From Paracoccaceae bacterium (GTDB taxonomy: Bacteria > Pseudomonadota > Alphaproteobacteria > Rhodobacterales > Rhodobacteraceae), in NCBI GenBank assembly GCA_028284705.1, contig JANQRE010000013.1, positions 62,001-126,000 of the forward strand: a stretch of DNA of 64,000 nt, written 5' to 3'. The position numbers and the translations under genes were made by a program. Below the pieces are notes generated by a model. The model ran no database searches. It saw only the letters and a program-made list of their open reading frames with translations, and had not been told where the DNA came from. Within the stretch, counting starts at the first letter, position 1. Each line of letters opens with the position of its first letter. This document shows, piece by piece, positions 26,832 through 36,215 of the stretch.

Positions 26832-28328
26832 ATGATTTGGTCTTTCACAAAAATTCTGGTTTTCGTCTGTGTCGTCGTGGCCGCGACAATCGGCGTCGGC
26901 ATGCTGCTGGAAACCAGCGGTGGCGTGCGTATTTCCGTTGCCAACACTGAATATTCGCTCAGCCCGCTGACCGCTCTGATCGCCCTGGCGGCGTTGCTCC
27001 TCGCTTTCTGGCTGACCCTGAAACTGCTCAATCTGCTGATCGCGGTGTTTCGCTTTCTCAATGGTGATGAGACCGCGATCTCCCGCTATTTCGACCGTAA
27101 CCGGGAGCGAAAAGGGTTTGAAGCTCTGGCGGATGGCCTGATGGCGCTGGCGTCGGGCGAAAGCCGCACCGCGATGGCGAAAGCGGCCAAGGCGGAGAAA
27201 TATCTCAAGCGCCCGGAACTGACCAACCTGATTACCGCGCAAGCAGCAGAAGCCTCCGGCGACCGGCGCAAGGCGGAGCAGACCTACAAGAAGCTTCTGT
27301 CCGATGAACGCACCCGGTTCGTCGGCGTGCGCGGGATCATGAAACAGAAGCTCGATGATGGTGACACGGATACCGCACTGAAACTGGCCGAGAAGGCCTT
27401 TGCGTTGAAACCGCGCCATGAGGAAACGCAGGACGTCTTGTTGAAGCTGCAAGCCGGGGCCGAGGATTGGAGCGGCGCGCGCAAGACGCTGAACGCGAAG
27501 CTGAAACATGGCAGCCTGCCGCGGGACGTGCATCGTCGCCGCGACGCGGTGCTGGCCCTGTCGGAGGCGAAGGACGTCATGGCGGATGGCAAATCCATCG
27601 AGGCGCGGGAAGCCGCGATTGAGGCCAACCGCCTGTCACCCGATCTGGTGCCGGCGGCTGTCGCGGCTGCGCAGGGTTACATTGAGGCAGGCAAGCCGCG
27701 CTATGCGACGCGCGTGTTGAAGAAAGCCTGGGACGCTCAACCGCACCCCGATCTGGCGGCGGCCTTTGCCGCGATTGATCCCGATGAGAACGCGCAAGCC
27801 CGGATCAAACGCTTCCGGCAATTGACCCGGTCGAAACCGGATCACCCCGAGACAAAAATGCTGCTCGCGGAACTTCATATCGCAGCGGAAGACTTCCCAG
27901 AGGCGCGCCGCTCTATTGGCAATCTGGCGGAGACCGACCCCACTGCGCGCAGCGTCTCCATCATGGCCGCAATCGAACGCGGCGAAGGGGCTGAGGATCA
28001 CATCGTGCGGGCCTGGCTTGCCAAAGCGCTCACGGTCAGTCGCGGTCCGCAATGGGTCTGTGACAACTGCCAGCATATCCATGCGAGCTGGGCGCCGGTC
28101 TGCCAGAATTGCGGCAGTTTCGATACGCTGAGCTGGAAGGAGCCGCCGCAAGCGGAGACATCGCTGCCCTCGGGCGCGGAAATGCTGCCGCTGATTGTCG
28201 GAGCGATCCAGGACAAGTCCGAGGACGTGGCTGAGGAGACACCTGAGGACGTGTCTGAGGCACCCGAAGCCGAGGTCGTCGACGCAGAAATCGCACCCGA
28301 ACCAGAGGCGAAAGCAGAGGCCAAATAG
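26832..28328 (+). CDS. hemY: HemY-type TPR membrane protein with C-terminal zinc ribbon
   Basis: A 498-residue protein. Two N-terminal membrane helices (residues about 5-25 and 42-64) match the HemY_N domain. TPR-like helical repeats follow (for example AEKAFALKPRHEETQ, EANRLSPDLVPAAVA, RQLTRSKPDHPETK). Near residue 410 comes a four-cysteine element, CDNCQHIHASWAPVCQNC, a zinc-ribbon/rubredoxin-like knuckle, then an acidic tail rich in E and A. This HemY is not the protoporphyrinogen oxidase of Gram-positives that shares the name. It lies 12 nt after the mitofilin-like gene. Confidence 0.9.
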   Translation: MIWSFTKILVFVCVVVAATIGVGMLLETSGGVRISVANTEYSLSPLTALIALAALLLAFWLTLKLLNLLIAVFRFLNGDETAISRYFDRNRERKGFEALADGLMALASGESRTAMAKAAKAEKYLKRPELTNLITAQAAEASGDRRKAEQTYKKLLSDERTRFVGVRGIMKQKLDDGDTDTALKLAEKAFALKPRHEETQDVLLKLQAGAEDWSGARKTLNAKLKHGSLPRDVHRRRDAVLALSEAKDVMADGKSIEAREAAIEANRLSPDLVPAAVAAAQGYIEAGKPRYATRVLKKAWDAQPHPDLAAAFAAIDPDENAQARIKRFRQLTRSKPDHPETKMLLAELHIAAEDFPEARRSIGNLAETDPTARSVSIMAAIERGEGAEDHIVRAWLAKALTVSRGPQWVCDNCQHIHASWAPVCQNCGSFDTLSWKEPPQAETSLPSGAEMLPLIVGAIQDKSEDVAEETPEDVSEAPEAEVVDAEIAPEPEAKAEAK

Positions 28329-28371
28329 GGCTTTCCCGGAAAGGGATGAGATGCTAGAGACCGCGCCGGAA

Positions 28372-28410
28372 GCCGCTGTAGCTCAGATGGTAGAGCACGT
28401 CATTCGTAAT
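28372..28410 (+). pseudogene. tRNA-Thr(CGT) 5' half, truncated after the anticodon loop
   Basis: These 39 nt are identical to the first 39 nt of the intact tRNA-Thr at 28507 except for one base in the D loop (A for C). The match stops just past the anticodon loop and the rest of the tRNA is missing. The copy sits at the position right after hemY and is the expected scar of site-specific recombination inside the tRNA gene. Confidence 0.85.
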
Positions 28411-28467
28411 TAGCGGGTCTGTCTGCGATTGACGTTTGAAGCCAATGAGTTAGGAAAGGCACATTGT

Positions 28468-28489
28468 GATTAGTAGGGCTCTAGTAGGG
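28468..28489 (+). repeat. Left arm-site-like repeat pair
   Basis: GATTAGTAGGG-CT-CTAGTAGGG: two TAGTAGGG units in the same orientation with an 11-nt period, one helical turn. The same two units occur in swapped order at 38527-38546. It lies between the half tRNA and the intact tRNA. Confidence 0.6.
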
Positions 28490-28506
28490 CCAATCCAGAG
28501 AAGAAT

Positions 28507-28582
28507 GCCGCTGTAGCTCAGCTGGTAGAGCACGTCATTCGTAATGATGGGGTCGTAGGTTCAAGTCCTATCAGCGGCACCA
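28507..28582 (+). tRNA. tRNA-Thr (anticodon CGT)
   Basis: The 76 nt fold as a complete cloverleaf: acceptor GCCGCTG/CAGCGGC, D arm GCTC..GAGC, anticodon stem CGTCA/TGATG with loop TTCGTAA (anticodon CGT, reading ACG), T arm GTAGG-TTCAAGT-CCTAT, discriminator A and an encoded CCA. It is the functional copy at this locus; the copy upstream is only a half. Confidence 0.97.
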
Positions 28583-28980
28583 TTCTTCCTGAAAATCAAA
28601 CCCAAATAGATCGGTACGGCCCATAGCTGCCGTTGACTGTGTTGATCCGATGCTGCAGCGGCAGCCCGCATTCCGGTCATTCGCTGCGGTGAGAAGCCTA
28701 GAGATCATCGTACTCCCTTGTTGCTGGTTCTCAAGTAGATCGGCACCCACTAGAATTAAGCTTCCGCACTTGATTTCATCAGCAGTCGGCACAATTGCTA
28801 ATTTAGCTGGCTACGGCCGAATGGTAGCAAAGGCGGGAGGCGCGGAGACCTCAACTATCGCAGCGGCTCTCGCCTTTGCGTTAGCTGTCGTGTGATCCTA
28901 TACGCTGCCCAAGCAGCGTAACAGGCCCCGCATTGATTCGACAGGTCAGGTTCAACAGACGAGGACAAAGTGGCTGGCCC
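28583..28980. other. Non-coding stretch between tRNA-Thr and the hsdR remnant
   Basis: About 400 nt with no convincing gene. The only structure I see is a perfect 8-bp hairpin, TACGCTGC-CCAA-GCAGCGTA (28901-28920), 60 nt past the hsdR stop codon and without a T-run. A short plus-strand frame (28650-28895) has no ribosome site and no family features. Confidence 0.5.
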
Positions 28981-31197
28981 CTAAGTGACCTCATTTCTTG
29001 CCATGAGCTCTGCCTGAGCAATGATTAGCTTGGTAGCTGATTCCTGTGCGTCAGGTGGATATCCATATTTTGCGAGCAGTCGACGCACCGTGCGACGCAT
29101 ATCGGCTCGAACTGTATCGCGCTGTGTCCAATCCAAAGTCGCCTTTCGCTTGATGCTCTCAGCCAACTCCCTAGCGATTTGCTTGAGTGTTTCATCCTGC
29201 ATCACTTGCTTAGCAGACGAGTTATCGGCCAACGCCTGATAGAAGGCGATTTCCTCTTCTGTTAGGCCAGTTTCATGGCCTTCAGCAATCGCCGACGAAA
29301 TGGACTTTGCTAAGCCGATTAGCTCTTCGATGACCTGTGCCGTTGAAATCGCTCGGTTGGAATAACGGATTAGGACGTTCTCAAGTGACTCTCGAAATGA
29401 CCGCGATTGTACGATGTTGACCTGTTCACGAGTTCGAATTTGATCGCTCAACAGCTTTTTGAGCGTCTCAAGCGCTAGATTTTTCTGTGGCAGCGCCGCG
29501 AGGCGATCAAGGAACTCATCTGACAAAATACCAACGTTTGTGTTTGGTAATCCGGCTACTTCAAAGAGATCGATCACGCCGTCAGTTCGAATTGCACCTG
29601 AAATGACTTGATTAACTGCTGGTGAGCTTGCGCTAGATCGAGTGTGGTTTTCATCGTCGAACCGCTTGCGGATCGCAGAGCGGACATTCTGATAAAAGGC
29701 CAAATGGTCACGGACTGCATTGGTCTCGGGGCGTGGCACGGCAAGTGCAAACGCCTTCGACAAACGGACAGTCATTTCGTCAAATCGTTTCTTGCCGTTC
29801 TCCTTTTGAAGAACGTAATTGGCACCATCGATAATTGCTCTAAGCTGATCTGCATCTGAACCTGCGACAAGGCTCATATAATCGAAACCACCAAAGAAGG
29901 CCGTTAACTCTTCCGCATGCCGCAGCATGAGGGGCACTGCCTGATCCTGAATGTTCTCGACAGGTTTTCCTTCCCCACCAGCCTGAGTGTAGGTCTGAAT
30001 TGCGTCACGAAGCTGGTCGGCGATACCCAAATAGTCCACGACTACGCCGCCTGGCTTGTCACCAAAGACACGGTTCACCCTGGCGATGGCCTGCATGAGG
30101 TTATGCCCGGCGAGCGGCTTGTCTAGATACATTGTGTGAAGGGAAGGACAGTCGAAGCCCGTCAGCCACATGTCGCATACGATCACGAGATTGAGCGGAT
30201 CGGCATTGTCCTTCAGACGAAGCGCCAGTTTCTCACGACGTGTCTTTGTCCGTCCATGATACTTGGTCCGTTGTGTGCGTTCTTCGAACTGCTCGACGGT
30301 TTCTTCGTAGACTTGATTCCCGGCGGCATCTCTAATTGGCTTCCCCGTTGCGTCCTTTTTCACCCGCCGCGGTGTAACGTTTGAATCCATTACGACCTTG
30401 ATCGCGCCTGCATCGTCTTCATCCGAGTGCCAGTCAGGCCGGAGCGACGTGATCTTATCGTAAAGGTTCATGCAGATATCGCGGCTCATACAGACGATCA
30501 TCGCCTTCCCATCAATCACCTCTGATCTCTGATCGAAGTGGCTGATGATTTGAGAGGCTAAGATCTCAAGACGTTTGTCTGCGCCAGCAAGCATCTCTAG
30601 TGGAACTGTAATGTCAGGATCGACGGACGAACCCGCGTCGTCGTCATCTGCTGCTTCTGCGATCAGCCTTTCAGCCTCTGTTATCCCCTCATCGTCTGGA
30701 ATTAGCTTGATGAGTTGCATCTCGTAGTAAATCGGGACCGTAGCGTTATCGTCGATTGCTTGTTTTATGTCGTAGATATCGACATCGCTTCCAAAGACAC
30801 CGCGTGTAGATCGGTCACCACCCTCAACCGGAGTTCCTGTGAATCCAACAAAAGTTGCATTCGGATGGTTTTCTCGCATCCAACGCGCACCGCCTTTGAG
30901 AAAACCGTATTGGCTACGGTGTGCTTCGTCCGCAAGAACCACAATATTTGAACGGTCACTGATGGGCTCCGCACGCTCTTCGAACTTCTGGATAGTCGTA
31001 AAGATCACGCCGCCCGACGCGCGGTTGAGTTTGCTGGAAAGGTCTTCCCGATCCGCAGCTTGCTCCGGGTCCTGGCGCAAGAGTGCGCGTCCATCAGCAA
31101 AAGTGCCGAAGAGCTGGCCGTCGAGATCATTGCGGTCGGTGACAACGACAATAGTCGGGTTCTGAAGCGCTGTGGCGGATCCATTAGGGCGTCTCTG
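28981..31197 (-). pseudogene. hsdR: Type I restriction enzyme HsdR, 5'-truncated remnant
   Basis: The open frame of about 739 codons encodes only the C-terminal two thirds of an HsdR translocase. Homology begins at about [20 protein letters not shown] (31170) and an in-frame TAG lies at 31198-31200. Present are the motif II box [25 protein letters not shown] (motif III), [15 protein letters not shown] and [14 protein letters not shown] (motifs V-VI), and the helical C-terminal coupling region. Missing are the N-terminal nuclease domain and the Walker A motif, so cutting and translocation are not possible. No hsdM or hsdS is nearby. It is a relic of a former defence cassette. Confidence 0.88.
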
Positions 31198-31620
31198 CTA
31201 GGTTGGCCAAACCGACCCATAGCGCAGGGTCGATGCATGGGCTAACAGTAGATGGTACGAGGAAATCCGTCTATCGGCTTGCTAAAGATTGTCTTCTTCG
31301 CGGAGGCCTGGTTTATGGAAATCGAATTAACATAATGGACCTTACGCGCCCGCGGTGAAGGTCCGGATCGAACGCATTCTAACCCACGCTGCACCGTGCA
31401 TGAATGTCAGCGATGCGCAGAAAGCGGACTTTGCAAAGTCGCTAGCGAATGGCGGCAGTGAGCCCAAAATGACCAATGCCGCGTCGACGACGAACGGCTG
31501 CTATCCAAAATGGGCCGACTGCTGAACGCCTACTCAAAAAGACAACATAACATTCTGGCTTGTTTGTTATGTTGTGGAAGTAAACGGCTAGGTGTTCCAG
31601 CATGTCCTACGAAATCAGAC
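31198..31620. other. Non-coding junction region
   Basis: About 420 nt between the broken 5' end of hsdR and the 3' end of the kinase gene. I see no gene; a plus-strand frame of about 60 codons (31350-31525) has no start signal or family features. The abrupt loss of hsdR homology marks this as a deletion or insertion junction. A perfect inverted repeat lies at 31542-31575. Confidence 0.5.
31542..31575. repeat. 11-bp perfect inverted repeat
   Basis: ACAACATAACA and TGTTATGTTGT are exact reverse complements separated by 12 nt. The repeat is AT-rich with no T-run, 46 nt past the stop codon of the minus-strand kinase gene. It may be a weak terminator, a protein-binding site or a mobile-element end. 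Confidence 0.7.
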
Positions 31621-33120
31621 TTAGCACATCTCATCTAGTTCGGAATACATTGCCACAGAGTTCTGATACAGTTTTTCGAATACAGGGGCCATTGCATCAT
31701 ATACTTCAACCCATCGGTCGTCAGGTCGAATGGTGGTTTGGATTTTGACCATGTTAGTGGCTGCTTCTTGCAGATTGGCCGCGTTTCCCGAAGAAACTGC
31801 CATCAACACCGCAGATCCAATTATTCCACATTCAAGTTCCGTGGGTACAGCATACTGGACGTTGAACATTGAAGCCTTGATCCTTAGCCAAATCTCCGAC
31901 TTCGCTCCCCCGCCAGCAGCGATAATTTGCTCAGGCCTTCGATGTCCGCTGGGGAGACTGTCGAGCTTTCTTCGGATAGAGAACGCAACGCCTTCAAGGA
32001 TAGACCGGTGAATCTCGGAAAGACAGTGTTGGGAGTTGAGTCCAAAGAACTGAGCCCTTGCGTTGCTCAACTCGGCCTCACGCTCGCCGTTCAAGTATGG
32101 TAGAAATAATAGTCTGTTGGAACCAGGAGCGGCACGCGAAGCAATCTTGCTCAGCTCCCCTAAACTGAGGGTGTCTTCATGGAAGGCGCGCTTAGCCCAT
32201 CTCACCGCATCTCCTCCGTTATCGACAAGTGTCATACTCCCCCACACGCCATTTGGTGTCAGGATGTTAGCAATCCGCTCGTCGACAATGGGCAGCTCGT
32301 TAAGTAGAGTAACAATTGAGGAAGAACCAGTTACATCCGAACCCTGCCCAGATGACGTTGCGCCAGAACCTAACAAAGCCATGGGATAGTCTCCAGCACC
32401 TACCAATACGGGAATGCCATGGGATATCTGTAGCGCATCAGCTACTTCAAAACGCAATCCACCGAGTATCGTTGACGGGGAATTCAAAGGAGGGAGCATT
32501 TTCTCTTCGATGCCAAATAGAGAGCAAAGCTCGACCGACCATTCCTTCGTTTTCCAGTCCATGAGAAAACTCAATGAGCCTTCAGTGTAATCCTGTGAAA
32601 TCTCGCCTGTGAGCCTAAAATTAATCCAGTCTTTTGGCATAAGTACGGCAGCCGTGCGTTCTAGTATCTCTGGGTGATTCTCCCTAAACCACGCTAACTT
32701 AAATGCTGGCCAAGCAGTCGATGGCGAATTCGCCGATAACTGCAGACACAGTTTCTTTGAAGCATGGGTTGAGAAGCGTTCCACCTGTAGCTTTGTTCGC
32801 TTGTCGTTCCATAGCGGCACGAAATCGCATGCCAACTGGCCATATTCATCAATCAAAACAGTTCCGTGCATTTGACCGCATGTGCATATGGCCGCGATAC
32901 GACTTCTCGCACCTTCAAGCTGGCTGAGAACTTGAACCAATGACTTTAGGGTCGAATGCCACCATTTACCTGGGCTATCCTCACTCCAGCCAAGCTGCGG
33001 CACAGTTGGCTCGTGCGGCAAATGATCATAGGCCAAGATGGATCCACTGGTGTCTACGATCGCGGTACGTATGCCTCCGGTGCCCACATCGATAGCAAGA
33101 TAGAGATCGCGTTTCATCAT
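31621..33120 (-). CDS. FGGY-family carbohydrate kinase (xylulokinase-like)
   Basis: A 499-residue sugar kinase of the ASKHA fold. The N-terminal phosphate loop is AIDVGTGGIRTAIVDTSG, CTCGQMHG corresponds to the substrate-binding segment, and VGAGDYPMALLGSGA and AAGGGAKSEIWLRIKA are the FGGY C-terminal signatures. Overall it is closest to xylulokinases, but the sugar cannot be told. The start is preceded by AAAGGGGC, and two adjacent ATG codons (33120/33117) are possible. It is divergent from the glmS operon with a 268-nt shared gap in which I see no clear operator. Codon use and GC are those of the island. Confidence 0.88.
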   Translation of the reverse strand: MMKRDLYLAIDVGTGGIRTAIVDTSGSILAYDHLPHEPTVPQLGWSEDSPGKWWHSTLKSLVQVLSQLEGARSRIAAICTCGQMHGTVLIDEYGQLACDFVPLWNDKRTKLQVERFSTHASKKLCLQLSANSPSTAWPAFKLAWFRENHPEILERTAAVLMPKDWINFRLTGEISQDYTEGSLSFLMDWKTKEWSVELCSLFGIEEKMLPPLNSPSTILGGLRFEVADALQISHGIPVLVGAGDYPMALLGSGATSSGQGSDVTGSSSIVTLLNELPIVDERIANILTPNGVWGSMTLVDNGGDAVRWAKRAFHEDTLSLGELSKIASRAAPGSNRLLFLPYLNGEREAELSNARAQFFGLNSQHCLSEIHRSILEGVAFSIRRKLDSLPSGHRRPEQIIAAGGGAKSEIWLRIKASMFNVQYAVPTELECGIIGSAVLMAVSSGNAANLQEAATNMVKIQTTIRPDDRWVEVYDAMAPVFEKLYQNSVAMYSELDEMC

Positions 33121-33388
33121 TTTGCCCCTTTGAATATCCGCCACGGATGGCGAATGACGAATAGACGGCAGCGGCGCGGAGCTCCGAGGTAGCTCACCTT
33201 CTCAATCACACTGGACAAGCCCGAGATTTGCAACACGCCCTACACGTTGTCCTAACCCTTCTTGGGTCTGAGATTTTCATTTTTATCAGAGGGTTAGCCT
33301 CCTACTGCGAGTAGTTTGCCGTCGTTTGCACCTGGTTGGCAACCCTCGTCGAATACCTTAAGTTAGGATCACACGAGAGGATCGAAGT

Positions 33389-33970
33389 TTGGAAACAGTC
33401 ATACAGTTGATAGAGGCGTTGGTGTGGCCTGCCACGACCGTAACCTGCCTTTATATGTTCCGCTCAGATATTCGCGGGTTTGCTCAGCGAATTTCCGAAG
33501 CCAAGTTTGCTGGTATCGAACTTAAGGCGGATAAGGAGGCTCAGGAAGCATACGTGAGCGCCCTCAAGGTAGCAGCTACGGAAATCGAAGACGCAGAGTT
33601 TGAGGAAATCGAGAAATCTGAAGACAAAACTGAAGCGGAAATAAAGCGGATCGGTCCCGTCAACGCGCTCAGACTTAAAGAAAGTGAGATTAGAGCAGAC
33701 GTGGAGGAGCTAGCAGTGAAGTTTTGCTCTATCCAGCAGTCGGACTTGTCTTCTTATAGCACGCCTAAGCTTCTGTTCTCCTTGCGAACGAAGCAACCTA
33801 GGATGCAAGCAGAACTAGACTCAATTGCAAAAATTATTGCTGCAATTGAAGAAGCAAACTCGGAGCGAAACATCGACACGAGTACAACAAAAAGTCTGAT
33901 CGATGCATCAAACTTTGCGAGAGCGGCCTTGAAGTCGAAGGCAAGGAAAATTGAGGAGAGTGAGGCATAA
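33389..33970 (+). CDS. Membrane-anchored coiled-coil protein of unknown function
   Basis: A 193-residue protein starting at a TTG behind GAGAGGATCG. One N-terminal transmembrane helix (IEALVWPATTVTCLYMF, about residues 8-25) is followed by a long charged helical region rich in E and K (for example EIEDAEFEEIEKSEDKTEAE). No domain is recognised. The stop codon overlaps the glmS start (TAATG), so the two proteins are made together, and a membrane scaffold or sensor role for the pathway is a reasonable but untested guess. Low GC compared with the flanking chromosome. Confidence 0.72.
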   Translation: METVIQLIEALVWPATTVTCLYMFRSDIRGFAQRISEAKFAGIELKADKEAQEAYVSALKVAATEIEDAEFEEIEKSEDKTEAEIKRIGPVNALRLKESEIRADVEELAVKFCSIQQSDLSSYSTPKLLFSLRTKQPRMQAELDSIAKIIAAIEEANSERNIDTSTTKSLIDASNFARAALKSKARKIEESEA

Positions 33971-35787
33971 TGTGTGGAATAGTTGGGGCGTTGGCGTCGA
34001 AACGTAATGCAGTACCTGATCTCTTCGAAATGTTAAGCCAAGTCGAGTACCGCGGATATGATTCCGCCGGAATTTCTACGGTCGACGAGATCGGTTTAAC
34101 CCTTCGAAAGTCCAAGGGGATGTTGGATATTCTTCGAAAGAAGGTTGATGAATCTCCCATCAGTGGTGAGGTTGGCATCGGGCATACCCGGTGGGCAACC
34201 CACGGTGAGCCATCAGACAAAAATGCACACCCACATTCCTCCAAGTCTGGTGGGGTTTCAATTGTCCACAACGGAATCATAGAAAACTATGCAGCTATAA
34301 AAGAGGAGCTCAGTGGGGAGGGTGTTCACTTTTTTTCGGAAACAGACTCCGAAGTGATTGCTGCATATACACAGAAACTCTTAAATGAAAACGCCGAGCT
34401 TGAGCCGGAACGACTGGTTTCGCAACTCACTTCAAAGCTAGAGGGTGCATATGCTATTCTTGTGCTTCTGCCCGGATCCGGAGGTAAGATTATAGCAATC
34501 CGGCAAGCTTGCCCTTTGAATTTTGTTGTGACCGAGCGGGGAACTTTTATCTCATCTGATATTTCGTCACTTTCCATTTATGGAAGAAAGATATCAATTT
34601 TGGAGGATGGCCAGGCCGCGGTATTTGTGGGTAGTTCCGCTTCAGTGATTGATTTTCAAGGACATCCGTCGAATCCAACGACAATTGAAGTTGACTGGGA
34701 CACTTCTAAGGCCAGGAAGGAAGGTTTTGACACATTCTTGCGAAAGGAAATCCAAGAAGAACCTGGAGCACTAGGATCGTTAGTGGCAGCGGTCACATCG
34801 CAAGTGCACGATTTTAGAAGGTTGCTTGACCAAATTGATCCGGACTCGGTTCTTTTCTTGGCATGCGGTTCAGCATCCTACAGCTGCCAATTCGCCCGAT
34901 CTCTCTCGCGTTGGATGCGAGTACCTGTTCATGTAGATGCGGACATCGGTTCAGAGTTTCGTTACAATCCAAGCCTGATCTCGGAACGCACACTGGTTGT
35001 AGCGGTTAGTCAATCAGGGGAGACGGCGGATACACTACAATCTGTCAAGCTGGCAAGAGACTCCGGGGCCAAAGTGGTATCTTTCATCAACGTAGTTGGC
35101 TCGTCTTTGGAGAGAATGAGTGACTTTGTGTTTAGGCTTTCAGCGGGCCCTGAAATCGCGGTTCCTAGTTCGAAGGCCGTTGTCAACCAATTCGCAGCTA
35201 CCAATTTTGTTGTTTCAATGCTTGTCGAGTCAGGCTTGAAGGGGCATGAGGATTGGAAGAATGGAGCCAATCTTGCTGTCGATGCGATCTCGAGAATCCT
35301 TGAGATGGAGGGGGACTTCCAAAAAGTGGCTGAGAAAGTCTCGGGCTTTCAAAGCTCTTTTGCACTTGGTCGCGGTCTTGACTTTCCAACGGCGCTTGAA
35401 ATGGCGCTTAAGTTGAAAGAAACTGCGTACATGCATTGCGAACCTATGTTCGCAGGAGAGTTCAAACATGGTAGTATCTCTCTTGTAGAGCGTGGTATGC
35501 CAGTGTTTGCATTTCTTGGCGATGAGCGGGTTGTTCAGAAGTCAATTTCGAATATGTCAGAAGTCAAAGCGCGAGGTGCTAGACTTTTCGTTTTTGATGC
35601 CGTCGGCGTGGACAAGAATACCCTCGCGGACTTGGGCGACTTTATTCAACTTCCAAAACTGCCTGCTCAATTCGCCTCACTTGTTCAATTGGCGGCTGTT
35701 CACTTGACTAGCTATCACTGCGGAATTCTTCGAAACGTGTCCGTCGACAGGCCTCGAAATCTGGCCAAATCCGTCACCGTTGAATGA
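33970..35787 (+). CDS. glmS: Glutamine-fructose-6-phosphate aminotransferase (GlmS family), island copy
   Basis: A full-length 605-residue enzyme that makes glucosamine-6-phosphate from fructose-6-phosphate and glutamine, or a close variant. The glutaminase domain starts with the catalytic Cys2 (MCGIVGALAS) and has GHTRWATHG and VHNGIIENY. Two SIS sugar-isomerase domains follow, with LACGSASYSCQFAR, SQSGETADT and GRGLDFPTALEMALKLKET, and the C terminus is DRPRNLAKSVTVE as in canonical GlmS. A housekeeping glmS with glmU is expected elsewhere, so this is probably a dedicated paralogue. It is coupled by TAATG to the gene before and by ATGA to the gene after. Confidence 0.93.
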   Translation: MCGIVGALASKRNAVPDLFEMLSQVEYRGYDSAGISTVDEIGLTLRKSKGMLDILRKKVDESPISGEVGIGHTRWATHGEPSDKNAHPHSSKSGGVSIVHNGIIENYAAIKEELSGEGVHFFSETDSEVIAAYTQKLLNENAELEPERLVSQLTSKLEGAYAILVLLPGSGGKIIAIRQACPLNFVVTERGTFISSDISSLSIYGRKISILEDGQAAVFVGSSASVIDFQGHPSNPTTIEVDWDTSKARKEGFDTFLRKEIQEEPGALGSLVAAVTSQVHDFRRLLDQIDPDSVLFLACGSASYSCQFARSLSRWMRVPVHVDADIGSEFRYNPSLISERTLVVAVSQSGETADTLQSVKLARDSGAKVVSFINVVGSSLERMSDFVFRLSAGPEIAVPSSKAVVNQFAATNFVVSMLVESGLKGHEDWKNGANLAVDAISRILEMEGDFQKVAEKVSGFQSSFALGRGLDFPTALEMALKLKETAYMHCEPMFAGEFKHGSISLVERGMPVFAFLGDERVVQKSISNMSEVKARGARLFVFDAVGVDKNTLADLGDFIQLPKLPAQFASLVQLAAVHLTSYHCGILRNVSVDRPRNLAKSVTVE

Positions 35788-36215
35788 CTAGACCCGCGTC
35801 GAAGTTCGAACTCAGCGAGATGCTCGAAAACATCTCAACAGTATCGGTGGACAAGGTCGCAGAGGCTCTTGCTTCTCAGCTTTCCGGCGGTCAGCTAGAC
35901 CCTGAAATTAGTGAGATCTGCCTCAAAATCGCCAACGCATCGGCTCGGCTTCAGTTAGATGAGGGGGCATCAGAAAGTGTTCTCAAAACCATAATGTTTG
36001 GCCGTAGTTTCGCACGTAGCGAGCAGGAGATTGCCGAGCTGGAATTATTGGCTGCGGAGTATTTTGTGAAACGGGGTGAATTTGAGAACGCTTTACAACG
36101 CGTCAAGAGCCTTGTGAAAGTGAGAGAATACTTAAGCAATGAGCTCAGAGTGAGAGCGACAGAACTACAAAAACTAGCACTGGCCCATGAACAAGGAGGC
36201 CCAAAACGTGACTGA
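35784..36215 (+). CDS. Small helical protein of unknown function
   Basis: A 143-residue soluble protein, predicted almost wholly helical. Its C-terminal half looks like a TPR-type pair of helices (EIAELELLAAEYFVKRGEFE, then NALQRVKSLVKVREYLSNEL). It is not recognised as an enzyme. It overlaps glmS by four bases (ATGA) and the next gene by eight bases, which places it inside the operon and suggests a stoichiometric partner of one of its neighbours. Confidence 0.7.
   Translation: MTRPASKFELSEMLENISTVSVDKVAEALASQLSGGQLDPEISEICLKIANASARLQLDEGASESVLKTIMFGRSFARSEQEIAELELLAAEYFVKRGEFENALQRVKSLVKVREYLSNELRVRATELQKLALAHEQGGPKRD

Noticed and set aside
28981-31080. HsdR as an intact gene starting at TTG 31080
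   Set aside because: Homology continues upstream of this codon to about 31170 and the protein lacks Walker A and the nuclease domain, so it is a remnant.
31350-31525. Plus-strand frame of about 60 codons in the island junction
   Set aside because: No start signal, no recognisable motif, and it lies in a rearranged stretch.
33700-33970. glmS ribozyme before the island glmS
   Set aside because: The glmS start overlaps the preceding coding region, leaving no leader, and the ribozyme is a Gram-positive feature.
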